Origin: Apiosordaria backusii
Taxonomy: Eukaryota; Ascomycota; Sordariomycetes; Sordariales; Lasiosphaeriaceae
Assembly (NCBI GenBank): GCA_030549205.1
Contig: JAUKTV010000010.1
Coordinates: 310,001 to 374,000, forward strand
Length of the DNA stretch: 64,000 bases
Direction of reading: 5' to 3'
Position 1 is the stretch's first letter. Each line of letters opens with the position of its first letter. This document shows, piece after piece, positions 22,701-34,961 of the stretch. The notes beneath the pieces were generated by a model that searched no databases, had not been told where the DNA came from, and saw nothing but the letters and a program-made list of their open reading frames with translations. The translations under genes were made by a program, and so were the position numbers.

Positions 22701-25700
22701 GACCTAGCAAAGCACCCCACACTTCGCATGCATGCCGAAGAAGGGAACCTTCGTCATTATGGTTCGATTTTCCATGGAACCGCTCACACCTTCCGACAGA
22801 TTGCTCCACCCATATCGAGATTGTGCTGATCAGCATTAGGACGTCGAGCATGTGGGTGCGGTGAGTACTGTAAACGGGGTTTGCTGGGAGATATGTGAAG
22901 ACACCATTCTCAGAAACACTGATATGGTAACGGAGATTTTTGAACCGCCGCTGGCTTCTGTGTTGACATTAACCATGGATGAATGATAGCTAGTTGGAAC
23001 TCGAGGGCTCTCATATGGCCATGATCATCGTCGTGAGTTCTGGCGGTCTAGACAAGCTGATCAAGTGGATGATTGATCTGAGGATCAACAGCCAGGACGC
23101 AGCTTATTTTCGTTGTCAAAACGGAAGTAACACAGCCACACGAGGGAGAGATCAAAGGCGAGCACACTGTGCCTGCACGGGGACGCAAGGGCCTTCCGTG
23201 TTATCCGTTTCACAAGGACCGGCCGCCGTTGTGGAGCACCAAGTCCGACGAGAACGGCTTAACCCCTGCGCCGAGACCCTGCCGTCCCCCGGGACCGGAC
23301 GGGAAATGGAACGTTGGCGGGCCGACTCGCCGTACAATAATCTAAAGATTGGCACTACACCGACAGTGATCGACTGTGAAAGGAGGCCGCCGGTTGTGAT
23401 CCGCAAAGCTTTGAACTGCTGGTCAGACCAGAACCTTGATTCATGTCGGCTGACGGGACCCTGTCGACACGGGATGATGTCGTGGGACCTGTGATAGGAG
23501 AGAAACGGTGGGACAGTTGTTCCAGGAGGCTGCGGGTCTTTGGTGATCAGGACGATAGGGAGGGCGCCAACGTCGGAAAGATGCCTGTTTTGAGGCGCCA
23601 AAGTTAAGGATAAACAGCCGAGGAGGATGCCGCTGATCTCGCACTGTCGACGCCCGAACCGATGGTGATAGATCAAAAATCTGTCCTACGCGACGCGGGG
23701 TAGGGACCTTTGTGACGGCTCGCAGACGGAGCGGTCGCGGGGACGGACATGTGCCGCGGAAGAAATCAGGTGATTTTTCTGCAGCAACAGAGAGTATTAG
23801 GAAGAGATCTTCAAGTCCCTGCACCAGTGCCAGCTTTGGCGTGCTTGAGACAGGATGGGAATTTGAGGAAAATCCCATGATTGGCCTCGATGGACAGGAC
23901 AAACCCACAGTGCGGAGCAGAGGATGTCTGGTCCTGAAAATAATGCAGATAGCCCAAGCCACCAGAGACAAGTTAGGAAAGACATCAGACCAGCGTAGCA
24001 ACAAGCCCCTACTGTGTATGCTGACGACGTTCGCCGGCGGCACGAAGAACAGTTATTCCCTCAAGATCATCAAACTTGTATATAACAAATGGGATGGCAG
24101 GACGGGGACGGGCCGAAGATTGTGCCGAAAATAAAGACGAACAGGAGAGCCTGTTTTGGTTGCCACTTGGCATCATTACGGTCCCAAGGATTGCCTTCTG
24201 TCCTGCCTATTTTCATGACAAAGGTTAGAGGTTTGTTCCAATGGCATTCGAAGAGACAAACCAAGGCATTCACCAAAAGTCCAGCTTCTGTTTGGGCGAG
24301 TCCGCGGCCGCATATGTGAAGAGCTCCGATGTGTTGTTGGCCCGGGGCTATCAAGAAAAGATGAATCAAAATAGCAGAAACAAACCACCCAATGCCGTGG
24401 GCCATGAAACGGCCAACCAAGGAACCCAAGACCTGCTGGTCAGTCGGGAACGGGCAATGGAACAAAAGTCGCGACAACGTCGCGTTGTGTTGGCGAATTG
24501 TGAATATGGCGATAATGCGATGGTCAAGAAGACTCGAAAGCACATGTCAGAGTTCGTCGGGTTCATTGCCTGGTGATGGTTGGTGGTCAAGGTGTGTCGT
24601 GTCTGACAGCCACGAACCACAAACCGCAGCCAACAACCCGCAAAGTCCCGCAAACCCTTGAACCCTGCCGAGCCGGGTTATCGATAAGAAGCTCCACAGT
24701 GTCGTCATAACGTGGGTCCTCAAGAAAAAAAGGGTCCTCTTTGTTCATTTCTTCTTCGTCTTCGATCGATCCCAGGGCTGGGATCCCGTCAGACATCCCC
24801 ACGCCAACCACAAGATGCTTGCAGATGACGTTAGAGGCTCCGTTATGATTATGTGGGTGGATGGGAAAGAATGGCCGAACTACGGTCCGTTTTGAAACCA
24901 GGCTGGGGCCGGGGCAGAAGCCAGGGCAACTCTTCACCGTTCCGTTCGATTTTGAACTGGGCGGTGGCGTCGGATGCAGGCCTCGCATCATCAACACGCG
25001 CACACTCACACAGTGCCAGCATCAACTCTCAGCAAGATCAACAACTGCTGCAGACGCTTCGACGTCACCGCGTTGTTTTCGGTCCCACGATCGACATCAA
25101 CCTCCAGGAAAACAAGTGGGCGAGGGCAACGCTACAAGATGACGAAAGTCGGAAAACAAACAGATGCTGCGAGGTGCTAATGGATTGCGGTGTATTGTTT
25201 AGGGGTGCAGTGTTGTTAACGAATTGATGGTATCGTAAATGTAATGAATATCTTCAACGAGTGGTTGAATTGGACCCTTGTTGACCGGGAAAAAGACAAT
25301 TGAGCCCAAACACTACCAGCCCGAGACATTTACACGAATTATTTTCATCGTGGCACCACCGGGTCTGCAGTGTTTGTTTCCCCAAATGGCCCCCTACAGA
25401 AGCCCTGATAGCCCGAGCCAGTCACGGAGCGAGATCGACAACGCAAGCGGTGCATCTCTCGGCGCTTGGTGTTCAGGGCAGAACAGCAGGTGGCTGCTGG
25501 ACCCTGGATGTTACCCCTCATCGAGAATCCGGATTACACGGCATATCAGGACCCCTTTTTTTTTTTCGCGGCATTCTGAATAGTACCTAGCTAAAGGTAA
25601 GGCTTAGATTTCTTGACCGGCTCCCGTTGCGGTCGACGACAACGTGGTGGAAGCACGTCCAGCCGGCTATCTCAAGTAACACAACAGGAGCTGTGACGAC

Positions 25701-26786
25701 AACCTCCTCCGTGACCGGCGCGCGGACAGATGGTAGGGGGCCGGAAGCAAGAAATGTTCGGACTATGAGTATTGCAGGTGCAGATATCTGCGTGGCACTC
25801 GCATGCGTTGCACGTTGGTGAGGCGTCATGTCTCGGGAGGTGCGGCGCTGCTCAAGACACACATTTCCATTTCTCATGATGCATGGCAAGGTAAGCTAAA
25901 TTTTGATATCGGGCCTAGAGATACCATTGGACTTTATCGAGACCAGACAAGACCGTGATGAACAGAGGGTTGGTCATCCGGTTGGCGCTTCCCATGACAA
26001 GGTGGCCCCGAAGCCTCATTTTGACCTTTCGTTGGCCATGACGGCCGGTGGATTAGAGCTGCTGTGAGTTTCACGTATTTTATTTTCTGATTCCAACCAC
26101 CGCTGTGTACTCGTAGACAAGGAAAGGCCACTGCATGCTTACCTAGGTACTTATTTTTGAGATTTGGATGAAGCAGCGTTTCCGTATCTGAGGCGCTGGC
26201 AAAACGGAAGAGCGGGAACTGGTCGTGATGCAGCGCCGCCCCTCGTCACAGGCAGAGTGGGGGCGCCATGTTTTGGGACGGTGGAGAACTGCAGGCCTGC
26301 ACCCGCCCTCGCCGTCGTTCCGTTTAGCGACCACAAGCCACACAGCCGTCACTGTGGGCCCACCAAGATCAATGATGCCCTTGTTCCTTCACCAGGAAGA
26401 GGTTGATGGATCCAAGGCCCCATGGTCCCAAGGGAAACCACAAGCTTCAGGTCCAATGTTTGGAGCCGGTGCCCACAAAAGCCCAGCGATGGTTTGCATC
26501 TCACGATAGTATAAAGCAAATGGCTCCTCCTCGTGGTTGCAAACCGTTCTTCCCCCAGCTTCTCCATAGCATCCAAACACTCGACATCATTTGCAGATCT
26601 TCTCTCCGCTCGTCACCAAGTCTCCGACACTTCCAGACTTTTGACTTTGACATTACCTCATCGTATCTGATCTCTTTTTTTTTAACCCTTCGGACCAAAC
26701 CTTGTTGATCTTTGCATCAAAGCTGCTCTGATCACTCTTCCCTCTCCACCCACATCTTCCCCATCAAAACAGATATCAACGACAAC
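19705..26786. other. 7-kb gene-poor region
   Basis: No ORF here has a recognisable domain, a convincing start with splice sites, or a family match that I know. The longest frames (minus strand 23441-24043 and 23152-23676; plus strand 22994-23494 and 23712-24134) overlap each other on both strands as chance ORFs do. The sequence has AT-rich parts (20.1-21.3 kb) and a run of T at 25558-25570. The right end is the promoter of the mannitol-1-phosphate dehydrogenase gene. Non-coding RNA or highly diverged genes cannot be excluded. Confidence 0.45.
26510..26516 (+). promoter_or_regulatory. Possible TATA box of the mannitol-1-phosphate dehydrogenase gene
   Basis: TATAAAG about 275 bp upstream of the ATG, followed by a pyrimidine-rich stretch typical of fungal leaders. 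It would give a leader of roughly 240 nt. Confidence 0.3.
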
Positions 26787-28086
26787 ATGGAGAGAAATAC
26801 CCCCAAGAAGGCTGTCCACTTTGGCGCCGGAAATATTGGTAGGTGGCGTGGCTTCGCTATCCCCGATCCCGACCCGACGGTCCCATGTCCTTCCCGTGTC
26901 CAACATGTCGGCGTCATAGACCGGTGCTAACTTTGATGGTGTAGGTCGTGGCTTTGTTGCTTGCTTCCTCCATGAATCGGGGTATGAAGTCATCTTTGCC
27001 GAGGTGAACGATGCCACCGTCAACAAGCTCAACACACACAAGAGCTACAAGGTGATCGAGGTTGGCGCCGACGGCACCACTGAGAAGATCATCACCAACT
27101 ACCGGGCCATCAACTCGAGGACAAATGAGGCGGCCTTGGTTGAGGAGATTGCGACGGCCGATGTTGTGACTTGCTCCGTCGGCCCTAACATCCTCAAGTT
27201 CATCGCGCCAGTGATTGCCAAGGGTCTCGCTGCCCGCTCAACGGATCTGACTCCCGCTGCCGTGATTGCCTGCGAGAACGCCATCGGCGCCACCGACACT
27301 CTTGCCGAGTTCATCAAGTCCCCCGAGAACACCGACCCCGCCCTCCTTGAGGATTACGACAATCGTGCCACCTTTGCGAACTCGGCCATTGACCGGATTG
27401 TCCCAGCCCAGGACCCCGATGCCGGCCTCGATGTCAAGCTTGAGAAGTTCTATGAGTGGGTTGTCGAAAAGACCCCATTCAAGAAATGGGCCGTTCCAGA
27501 CATCAAGGGCATCAAGTGGGTCGACAACCTCCAGCCCTTCATCGAGCGCAAGCTGTACACTGTCAACACTGGCCACGCCACTGCCGCGTACTACGGCTAC
27601 ACTCGCCGCAAGAGCACCGTCTACGATGCTCTTCAAGATAAGGACATCCGGGAGGAGGTCAAGAACGCTCTTAAGGAGACCGCCGACCTCATCACCGAGA
27701 AGCACGGCATCGACGAGGAGGAGCAGAAGCAATATGTCGACAAGATTGTCAGGCGTATCAGCAACCCCCACTTGGAGGATGCGGTTGAGCGTGTGGGTCG
27801 TGCCCCGCTCCGGAAGCTGAGCCGAAAAGAGCGGTTCATCGGCCCCGCTGCCGAGCTCGCGGAACACGGCAAGGACTGCTCAGCCCTGTTGGACGCTGCC
27901 GAGATGGCTTTCCGCTTCCAGAACGTCGAGGGTGATGAAGAGTCGTTTGAGCTCGCCAAGATCATGAAGGAGAAGAAGCCCGAAGAGGTTGTTCAACAAG
28001 TCTGCGGTCTCCAGCCAAGTGAGAAGCTCTACCCTCAGGTGGTCAATATCGTCAAGCGCGTCCAGGCCGACTCAAACGAGGAGTAA
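26787..28086 (+). CDS. mpdA: Mannitol-1-phosphate 5-dehydrogenase
   Basis: Cytosolic NAD-dependent enzyme interconverting fructose 6-phosphate and mannitol 1-phosphate in fungal mannitol metabolism. Exons 26787-26838 and 26945-28086 give about 397 aa, close to the family's usual length. The intron falls inside the Rossmann motif: exon 1 ends in HFGAGNI and exon 2 begins GRGF. Other family marks are FAEVNDATVNKLN, ACENAIGATDTL, NRATFANSAIDRIVP and the active-site block KLYTVNTGHATAAYYGY (Asn and His). The C-terminal helical domain ends VKRVQADSNEE. The symbol follows fungal usage; mtlD is the bacterial name. Confidence 0.95.
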
Positions 28087-29103
28087 ATTGGTGATATGTT
28101 GATTTCGATCTTTGTCATGCAATGGCGTTGCGGGTATTGGCTCCTTAATGGGATACAGCGAAAGGGTTCAATTAGCGTCGGAAAGGGAATATCGCGGAGT
28201 CGACCCCGGGACACATGGACACGGCGTTCTTGGTTTTTTTTGGCATTGGGTTGATGATGATACGTATAACAAAGTATGCTTTTTAGAGCGGGTTGATGTT
28301 CATTGGGAGTTTCGGTTGCTAGACGAGGAAGAGACAGCATATCTTGATAGAAATGTTGATGATTTTGTCTTCGACTTGATTCGATGTTGGCCTTGTGTGA
28401 CGATGACTTGCGAATGCTTTTCATCAGTGGTTTCGGTTAATGTGTGATGCTATCGCCCTTCTTCATGTCGTATGATAGTAATGGGAGAGGTGAATTGAAG
28501 GGCCCCGTATCGCATCCCGAGAACTGTGCGCACTGCGACATGAAGTATGCGAGCAAAAAGGTGGTGGAGGCAACTTGACGGAATGAAGCTATCGTGAACT
28601 TCTGAATAAATGAGAGACCACAGAGCTCAGGTCAACCAGCAGCCTTGGCATCTCCAGTTGGCGACAAGCAAACTGGCCCGTGCGGTTGATGCCTGAAGTT
28701 TTAGGAGTCAAACATGGTTCCCAGCTGGGAACACCAGCATTACCTAATATTGGAGCCCACTTGCAGCTGCTGAGACCACATCGGCGAAATTGCGTCCAGA
28801 ACCTCTCGATACGTGGCCGGCAAATAAAACAACCCTCGACGACATCACCCCTTATCGCTGCCTGCCCGAACGCTGTGGCAGTAACATCTGGCCCGACCAT
28901 CTTCCAGCGAGTTTCCTTTTATGACTGCCGTCGTCTCCCAACGAACAATTGACGAACGAGCGCCTCCCGTGACGATTTCGAGATTCCCCTTGCGGTCAGC
29001 AGCGTGAACCGATCCACCCCGCCGAACAAGCTCCCCCAAGCTCGAGAGCTGTTGTTTTCTTCGCATTCCACATCGAAACCCGAGATAGTATACACTGCCC
29101 AAC
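28087..29103. other. Intergenic, mannitol-1-phosphate dehydrogenase to COPI gene
   Basis: About 1 kb, holding the 3' region of the dehydrogenase gene and the promoter of the next gene. Small ORFs on both strands show no domain. Confidence 0.5.
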
Positions 29104-32100
29104 ATGAGGTTGGACGTCAAGGCAAGTCGCACATTGCTTTCACTCCCTGGAATGGCGGGTTGTGTCACCCACAATCTGGCCACAAGCTCCAGGCCCCCCT
29201 GCGTACAATCCCGCTGGCTTGCACGACGACTTGTGGCTGCTCGCGACGCTTTCATGCTCGTCCAGCTCCTAATCCCTTGGCGATGGTCTCTTGCGACACA
29301 TTCGCCTGCTCTTCTTGGTTTATGGCACAGCTGCTAACATGGGTTTGAATATACAGCGCCAACTCTTTGCTCGCTCCGAGGTTCGTAGTATTCCCCTCAG
29401 GTCATAGGGGACCGACGCGCAACCGTCCTCTTGCTCACACTATTTGCCAACAGCGAGTCAAAGGCATTGACTTCCACCCAACGGAGCCATGGATCTTGAG
29501 TATGACCTTTCGCAGTCCCTCCGCCAAGACGACCCGAGACTGACCCCTTTTGCCAACAGCCACTCTCTACAGCGGTCATGTTTACATCTGGTCATACGAG
29601 ACACAACAAGTTGTGAAGACCTTCGAGCTCACCGATGTTCCCGTTCGTGCTGGTCGCTTCATTGCGCGAAAGAACTGGATTGTTTGTGGTTCCGATGATT
29701 TGTATGGCGCACCCCTGGGTTTCGTGGGTGGTAGTATTGGGCAAGAAGCTGACCGATGGACGACAGCCAAATTCGGGTATACAACTACAATACCAGCGAG
29801 AAGATCACAACCTTCGAGGCCCACCCCGATTACATCCGCGCGATCGCCGTTCACCCGACACAGCCCTTCGTCCTGACAGCCAGTGATGACATGACAATCA
29901 AGCTTTGGGACTGGGAGAAGGGGTGGAAAAACGTCAGAGTATTCGAGGGCAACTCACGTATGTGTGGGCATTATCCATGAAACCGACGGCGTTGCTGACG
30001 GCGTCTAGATTATGTGATGTCCCTCGCGATCAACCCGAAAGACACCAACACCTTCGCCTCGGCGTGCTTGGACAGGACGGTCAAGATCTGGAGCTTGGGT
30101 TCCTCCACACCAAATTTCCAGCTCGAAGCCCACGAGACTAAGGGTGTCAATCATGTCGATTACTACCCCCACAGTGATAAGCCTTACCTTCTTACCACTT
30201 CAGACGACGTAGGTTTGGATGTTCTTGATTGCGAAGAGTCTGTCTGCTGACCCAACCGGTGTAGCGCACGGTAAAAGTGTGGGACTATACAACCAAGAGC
30301 TTGATCGCGACGCTTGAAGGCCATACAAATAACGTCTCTTTTGCGTGCTACCACCCCGAGCTTCCCATTATCATTTCCGGTTCCGAAGATGTAAGTATGG
30401 TAGATGCGAGGCTCTGCCTGGTCGGTTGCTGATCTACGAATTCAAAGGGTACCGTAAGGATATGGAACGCCAACACCTACCGTTTCGAGCAATCGTTCAA
30501 CTATGGGCTTGAGAGAGCATGGTGTGTGGCCTACCAGAAGGGCAAGCAGGGCATCGCAGTTGGCTTCGACGACGGTTCGGTGGTGATCAAGCTTGGTAGG
30601 GAAGAACCGGCTGTGTCTATGGATGGCTCTGGAAAGATCATCTGGGCCAGACACAACGAGGTGGTTTCCGCCGTTATCAAGGCCGGTGACGCGACTAAGG
30701 ACAACGAGCCCATCAACTTCTCCACCAAGGAATTGGGCAATGCCGAAATCTACCCTCAGGCTTTGATTCACTCCCCCAACGGCCGTTTCGCTGCCATTTG
30801 CGGTGACGGCGAATACATCATCTACACTGCCCTTGCCTGGCGCAACAAGGCTTTCGGTCAGGCTCTTGATTTCGTGTGGGCGTCCAAAGAGAACTCGAAC
30901 GATTTTGCCATTCGCGAATCCGCGACCAGCATCAAGGTCTTCAAGAACTTCCAGGAGAAGAAGGGCGGCCTCGACGTACCATTTGCAGCCGACGGTCTTA
31001 CTGGCGGTGTTTTGCTCGGTGTCAAGGGACAGGGTGGCATTTCCTTCTTCGACTGGCAAACCGGTGGCCTTGTGCGGCGGATCGAGGTTGAGCCTAAGCA
31101 AGTCTACTGGAGCGAGAGCGGTGAGCTCGTTGCCTTGGCTTGCGAGGATTCGTTCTATGTTCTCAGGTTCTCGAGAGAGAACTACAATGCAGCTGTCCAG
31201 TCTGGTGAGGTGGAGGAGGACGGTGTCGAGTCGGCTTTTGATATTATTACCGATATCAATGAGAGGTACGTATCATGTGGTTTCTCATTCTCCGCCAAAG
31301 ATTGCTAACACGACCACAGTATTCGATCCGCTGAATGGCTCGGCGATGTCTTGATTTACACCAATGGCACCAGCAGGCTCAACTACCTTGTGGGCGACCA
31401 GACCTACACTGTGGCTCACTTCGACAAGCCCATGTATATTCTTGGATACCTCCAGCGTGACAGCCGCATTTACCTCACCGACAAGGACCTCTCCGTCACA
31501 TCATTCGCCCTGTCTCTCCCGGTCCTTGAATACCAGACCCTGGTTCTGCGCGAAGATATGGAAACAGCTGCTGAGCTCCTTCCCAGTATTCCCCAGGATC
31601 AGCTCAACAAAATTGCCCGCTTCCTCGAGGGACAAGGTCACAAGGAACTCGCGCTCGAGGTGGCAACGGACCATGAGCACAAGTTTGACCTTGCTCTTGC
31701 GCTGAACCAACTGGATGTCGCCCTCGAGCTGGCCAGACAATCTGACTCGGACCACAAGTGGAAGACGTTGGGTGACGCTGGTCTGGCCGCCTGGGATATC
31801 CCCCTTGCCACCGAGTGCTTCGTCCACTCCAAGGATCTTGGGTCTCTCCTGCTGGTGTACAGCTCTACCTCGGACCGCGAAGGTCTCGCCAAGCTTGCGG
31901 AACAGGCGTCAAATGCGGGTGCTCACAACGTTGCTTTCAGCAGCAAGTGGCTCTTGGGTGATGTGCCCGGGTGTGTGGAGATTCTCACCAAGACCGATCG
32001 TCATGCCGAGGCGGTGCTCTTGGCGCAGACCTACAAGCCCAGCCTCGCCCCTGGGCTTGTAAGTGAGTGGAAGGACAGTCTGGAGAAGAGCAAGAAGGGG

Positions 32101-32274
32101 CGTGTGGCCAAGTCTCTCGGTGTCCCTGTGGAGGACGAGGAACTCTTCCCAGAGTGGGATGAGTGGCTTAGGCTGGAGAAGGAGGGTCCTGCCGTTGCGG
32201 AGAAGGAGGAGGCTGAGGAAGAAGAAGAGGCGGAGGAAGAGGAGGAAGAGGAAGAGAGTGCGGATGAAGAGTAG
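29104..32274 (+). CDS. SEC27: Coatomer (COPI) subunit beta-prime
   Basis: WD40/alpha-solenoid subunit of the COPI coat that drives Golgi-to-ER and intra-Golgi vesicle traffic and binds dilysine cargo signals. I place nine exons: 29104-29121, 29357-29380, 29454-29499, 29560-29701, 29767-29957, 30009-30208, 30265-30390, 30448-31265 and 31320-32274, summing to 839 aa with no frame break. It starts MRLDVK-RQLFARSERVKG. WD repeats include VLTASDDMTIKLWDWEKGW, FASACLDRTVKIWSL and IISGSEDGTVRIWNANTY. A second propeller and a helical region (LARQSDSDHKWKTLGDAGL) follow, then a Glu-rich tail. The first intron has a GC donor (AAG|GCAAGT). Confidence 0.96.
29122..29356 (+). other. GC-AG intron in the COPI beta-prime gene
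   Basis: The donor reads AAG|GCAAGT and the acceptor ATACAG|CGC. Joining gives MRLDVKRQLFARSERVKG, the conserved start of this protein. No GT donor nearby gives that product. Confidence 0.8.
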
Positions 32275-33145
32275 AGACGAGGCAGGGGGTTGCGATTATC
32301 GGCGTCTTGGAGGGGCTATCTTGTCTTGGGAAGGGGCCAAGAGAATCAAAAAGCTTGTCGTGGGCAATGGGACTTTGAGGGCTGCTGCTTCAAGCTAGAA
32401 TTTGGTCATGTTGTGTCATTGGTGCTTGTTATTTTGGTAGCTGCCTCTTGCTGTGCTGATGGGTAGTTATTGCTAGTGCAAGCGAGGTAATTGGAATGCG
32501 AATACATGGTTTTTTCTCTGTCTGTTGGTGATTTGAGTTCACCCCTTTTTATTTCTTCTTTTTGTTGATGTTTGTTTTGTTCTGTTGGTGCAAAAGCGAG
32601 CGCGATGCGAGCAGTTAGCAATCACATTTTGCGGCACCGGGTTCCGAGATTCGGCTGGTGCGGGACAGCGGCGTAGTGGGAGATGGAGCCAACGAGGACG
32701 CTGCGATTCCAGCGCTTGGTGGGGCTTCTGCGGGCGCGCGTGGGCAATTCATTTCCAATTCTCGGCCTCTTCGGCGATTTGGGACTCCGGAGCTGCGACA
32801 GGACGAGAATCAGAAACATCTGGATCCATTTTCTTTTCTGTTTTTGTTTTTCCCTCTCCGACGATTCAGTCCGTTCCTCCGTCTTGACTCAGCATTTCAG
32901 TTTCATATCTTCCAGGTCCATCGGCCGCAAAACCACTGTGATCAGCTACAGCAACCGCAAAGCACCCCGCATCTCTCTAGCGCTTGCGCCGTCGGTATCC
33001 TCACTTTCTGGCAGGTGTAATTCTGGCATCATTTGCATCGAACGAAACGAACCCGTGGGACGCGCACACGCAATTGTACCAAGGCATTCCCGGTGTTGTT
33101 ACGGTTGTTTTTAGGGGATTTTCTTGAGAGAATAAGCAGGGAACA
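32275..33145. other. Intergenic, COPI gene to Sec14-like gene
   Basis: About 870 bp with the 3' region of the COPI gene and the promoter and leader of the next gene. It is T-rich near 32540-32585 and 32830-32855. No gene recognised. Confidence 0.5.
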
Positions 33146-34643
33146 ATGGCGGGGTCACCAGTGGAACAAGTCCCTTCGGCCAGCGCTGGCGGCACCGGAG
33201 ATGAATTTGGGTACCCTCATGGCCACCTGGGACACTTGACCGCCGAGCAGGAAAAGGCGCTGCAGGACTTCAAGACAGTTTTGGGAGAGAGGGGACTGTA
33301 CAAGCATGCGCCTGGGGAGAAGCCGTCGCATGAAGATTGGACTCTGCTGTAAGAAACATCCTTCTTGATCTCGTTATATCTTTGGGGGGATGATGTCACA
33401 TTTGCATGGGATTGGGTGGAGGCACGACGCAGGTACGGATTTTGAGGGGGCGCAAGGCTAATGCACGAGTTTACAGACGGTTTCTGCGCGCGAGGAAGTG
33501 GGTTGTGGAAGATGCGTACAAGCAGTTCAAGGACACGGAGGACTGGCGAAAGGCAAATCAGCTGGAGGCGCTGTACGACACGATTGATGTGGAGGCGTAC
33601 GAGGAGACGAGGAGTTTGGTATGTCCTGTCCTTGGAACACACCATATCCAGCATCTAACCCACGGCATTAGTACCCCCAATGGACAGGCCGACGAGACAG
33701 GCGCGGCATCCCCATCTACCTGTTCCAGATTCGCCATCTCGACTCTAAGACGGTCGCCAACTACGAGAAGAAGGCCGAATCGACGAGCGCAAGCCTGGCG
33801 AAGACCGACGGGTCAACACCCGAGAAGCTGCTCAGGCTGTTCGCCCTGTACGAGAACCTCACCCGCTTCGCGCAGCCCCTGTGCTCGGCCATGACGGACC
33901 GCGACAATGCCGAGACCCCTATCACCCTCAGCACCAACATCGTCGACGTCTCGCAGGTCTCGCTGCGCATGTTTTGGAATCTGAAATCCCACATGCAGGC
34001 CGCCTCGACACTTGCCACGGCGCACTACCCCGAGACGCTCGACCGCATCTTCATCATTGGCGCCCCTTACTTCTTTAGCACGGTTTGGGGCTGGATCAAG
34101 AGATGGTTCGACCCCATCACCGTCTCCAAGATCTTTATCTTGTCCGCGGCCGAAGTCAAGACGGAGTTGGAGAGGTTTATGGAGCCGAGAAACATCCCCA
34201 AGGCGTACGGAGGGGAGCTGGAGTTTGAGTTTTTCGACCGGCCGAACGTGGACCCAAAAATAAAGGAGGCGATTACGTGGGAAAAGGGACACACAGAGTT
34301 CCCCAGGGGGCCGGCTTACTGGGTGGCGTCTGAGGATGGAAAGACGCTCGAGCTGTTTGCCGTGGGGAGGCAAGACGGCAAACAGAGGAGGGAGAAGATT
34401 TGCAGTATTCCCCTGCCGTTTGCATCCAAGGCGGAGGAGCCGGCTGTGGTTGCTGTGAAGGAGGAGGTTGCGGCGGTGGAGCAAGAGGTGAAGGTTGATT
34501 CTGCGATTGAGGGGGTCAAGGCGCTGTCTATCTCGTCGTCGGATGACAAGCCGTCCACGGCGGAGATTTCGGAAAAGGTTGCCGCTGCTGTGGCGCCTGA
34601 TGCGGTGACGGAGCAGCAGAAGCCGGCTGCGGTCAAGGCTTAG
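33146..34643 (+). CDS. Sec14-like CRAL-TRIO domain protein
   Basis: Lipid-binding/transfer protein of the Sec14 superfamily, probably moving or presenting phosphatidylinositol or related lipids at membranes. Exons 33146-33348, 33477-33618 and 33672-34643 give about 438 aa. The CRAL-TRIO N-terminal helices contain LLRFLRARKWVVEDAYKQF. The lipid-binding domain runs from GRRDRRGIPIYLF through VVSQ-like VDVSQVSL, HYPETLDRIFIIGAPYFFS and WIKRWFDPITVSKI to NIPKAYGGELEFEF. After about residue 340 comes an acidic, Ala/Val/Glu-rich tail of low complexity. The donor CT|GTAAGA and acceptor ACAG|A restore LLRFLRAR, fixing the first join. Confidence 0.93.
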
Positions 34644-34961
34644 AAGGTTGCATTGCATGGTGTTTGTTGCGGGTGTGGTGTTTCTGGGTAGACTATATGC
34701 GGGTTTTCTTTTTCATGCTTGGGACTTTGGGGTTTTGAGCGCACAGTTTGATACCTCTCTTTTTTCCTTTCCCGTTCGTAGATGGCATGTTGGGTGTAGC
34801 AATTAGAGATGCAGCTCTTTTTTTTTTTGGCCATGGAAAGCTAGCTGCGTATGTAGATGGTATCAGCATAGATGGTCATAGTATTTCACTTCAATAATCG
34901 ACGCCCCAACGCCATGCTTGTTCAGATGTGTATAGCCGCTCAAAATGTGATGGCATGCAAG
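34644..34961. terminator. Convergent 3' region, Sec14-like / HAD phosphatase
   Basis: A 318-bp stretch between converging stop codons with T-rich runs (34758-34770, 34816-34830). It should contain both poly(A) regions. No gene. Confidence 0.4.

Noticed and set aside
23441..24043. 200-codon minus-strand ORF in the gene-poor region
   Set aside because: It overlaps other ORFs on both strands and has no recognisable domain, so it was not called a gene.
27238..27867. 209-codon minus-strand ORF inside the mannitol-1-phosphate dehydrogenase gene
   Set aside because: Antisense shadow; the plus strand codes a conserved enzyme through the whole stretch.
30442..31101. 219-codon minus-strand ORF inside the COPI beta-prime gene
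   Set aside because: Antisense shadow of a conserved WD40 protein.
33813..34658. 281-codon minus-strand ORF antisense to the Sec14-like gene
   Set aside because: It mirrors the real gene's codon bias in the opposite frame. The plus strand has full CRAL-TRIO features.
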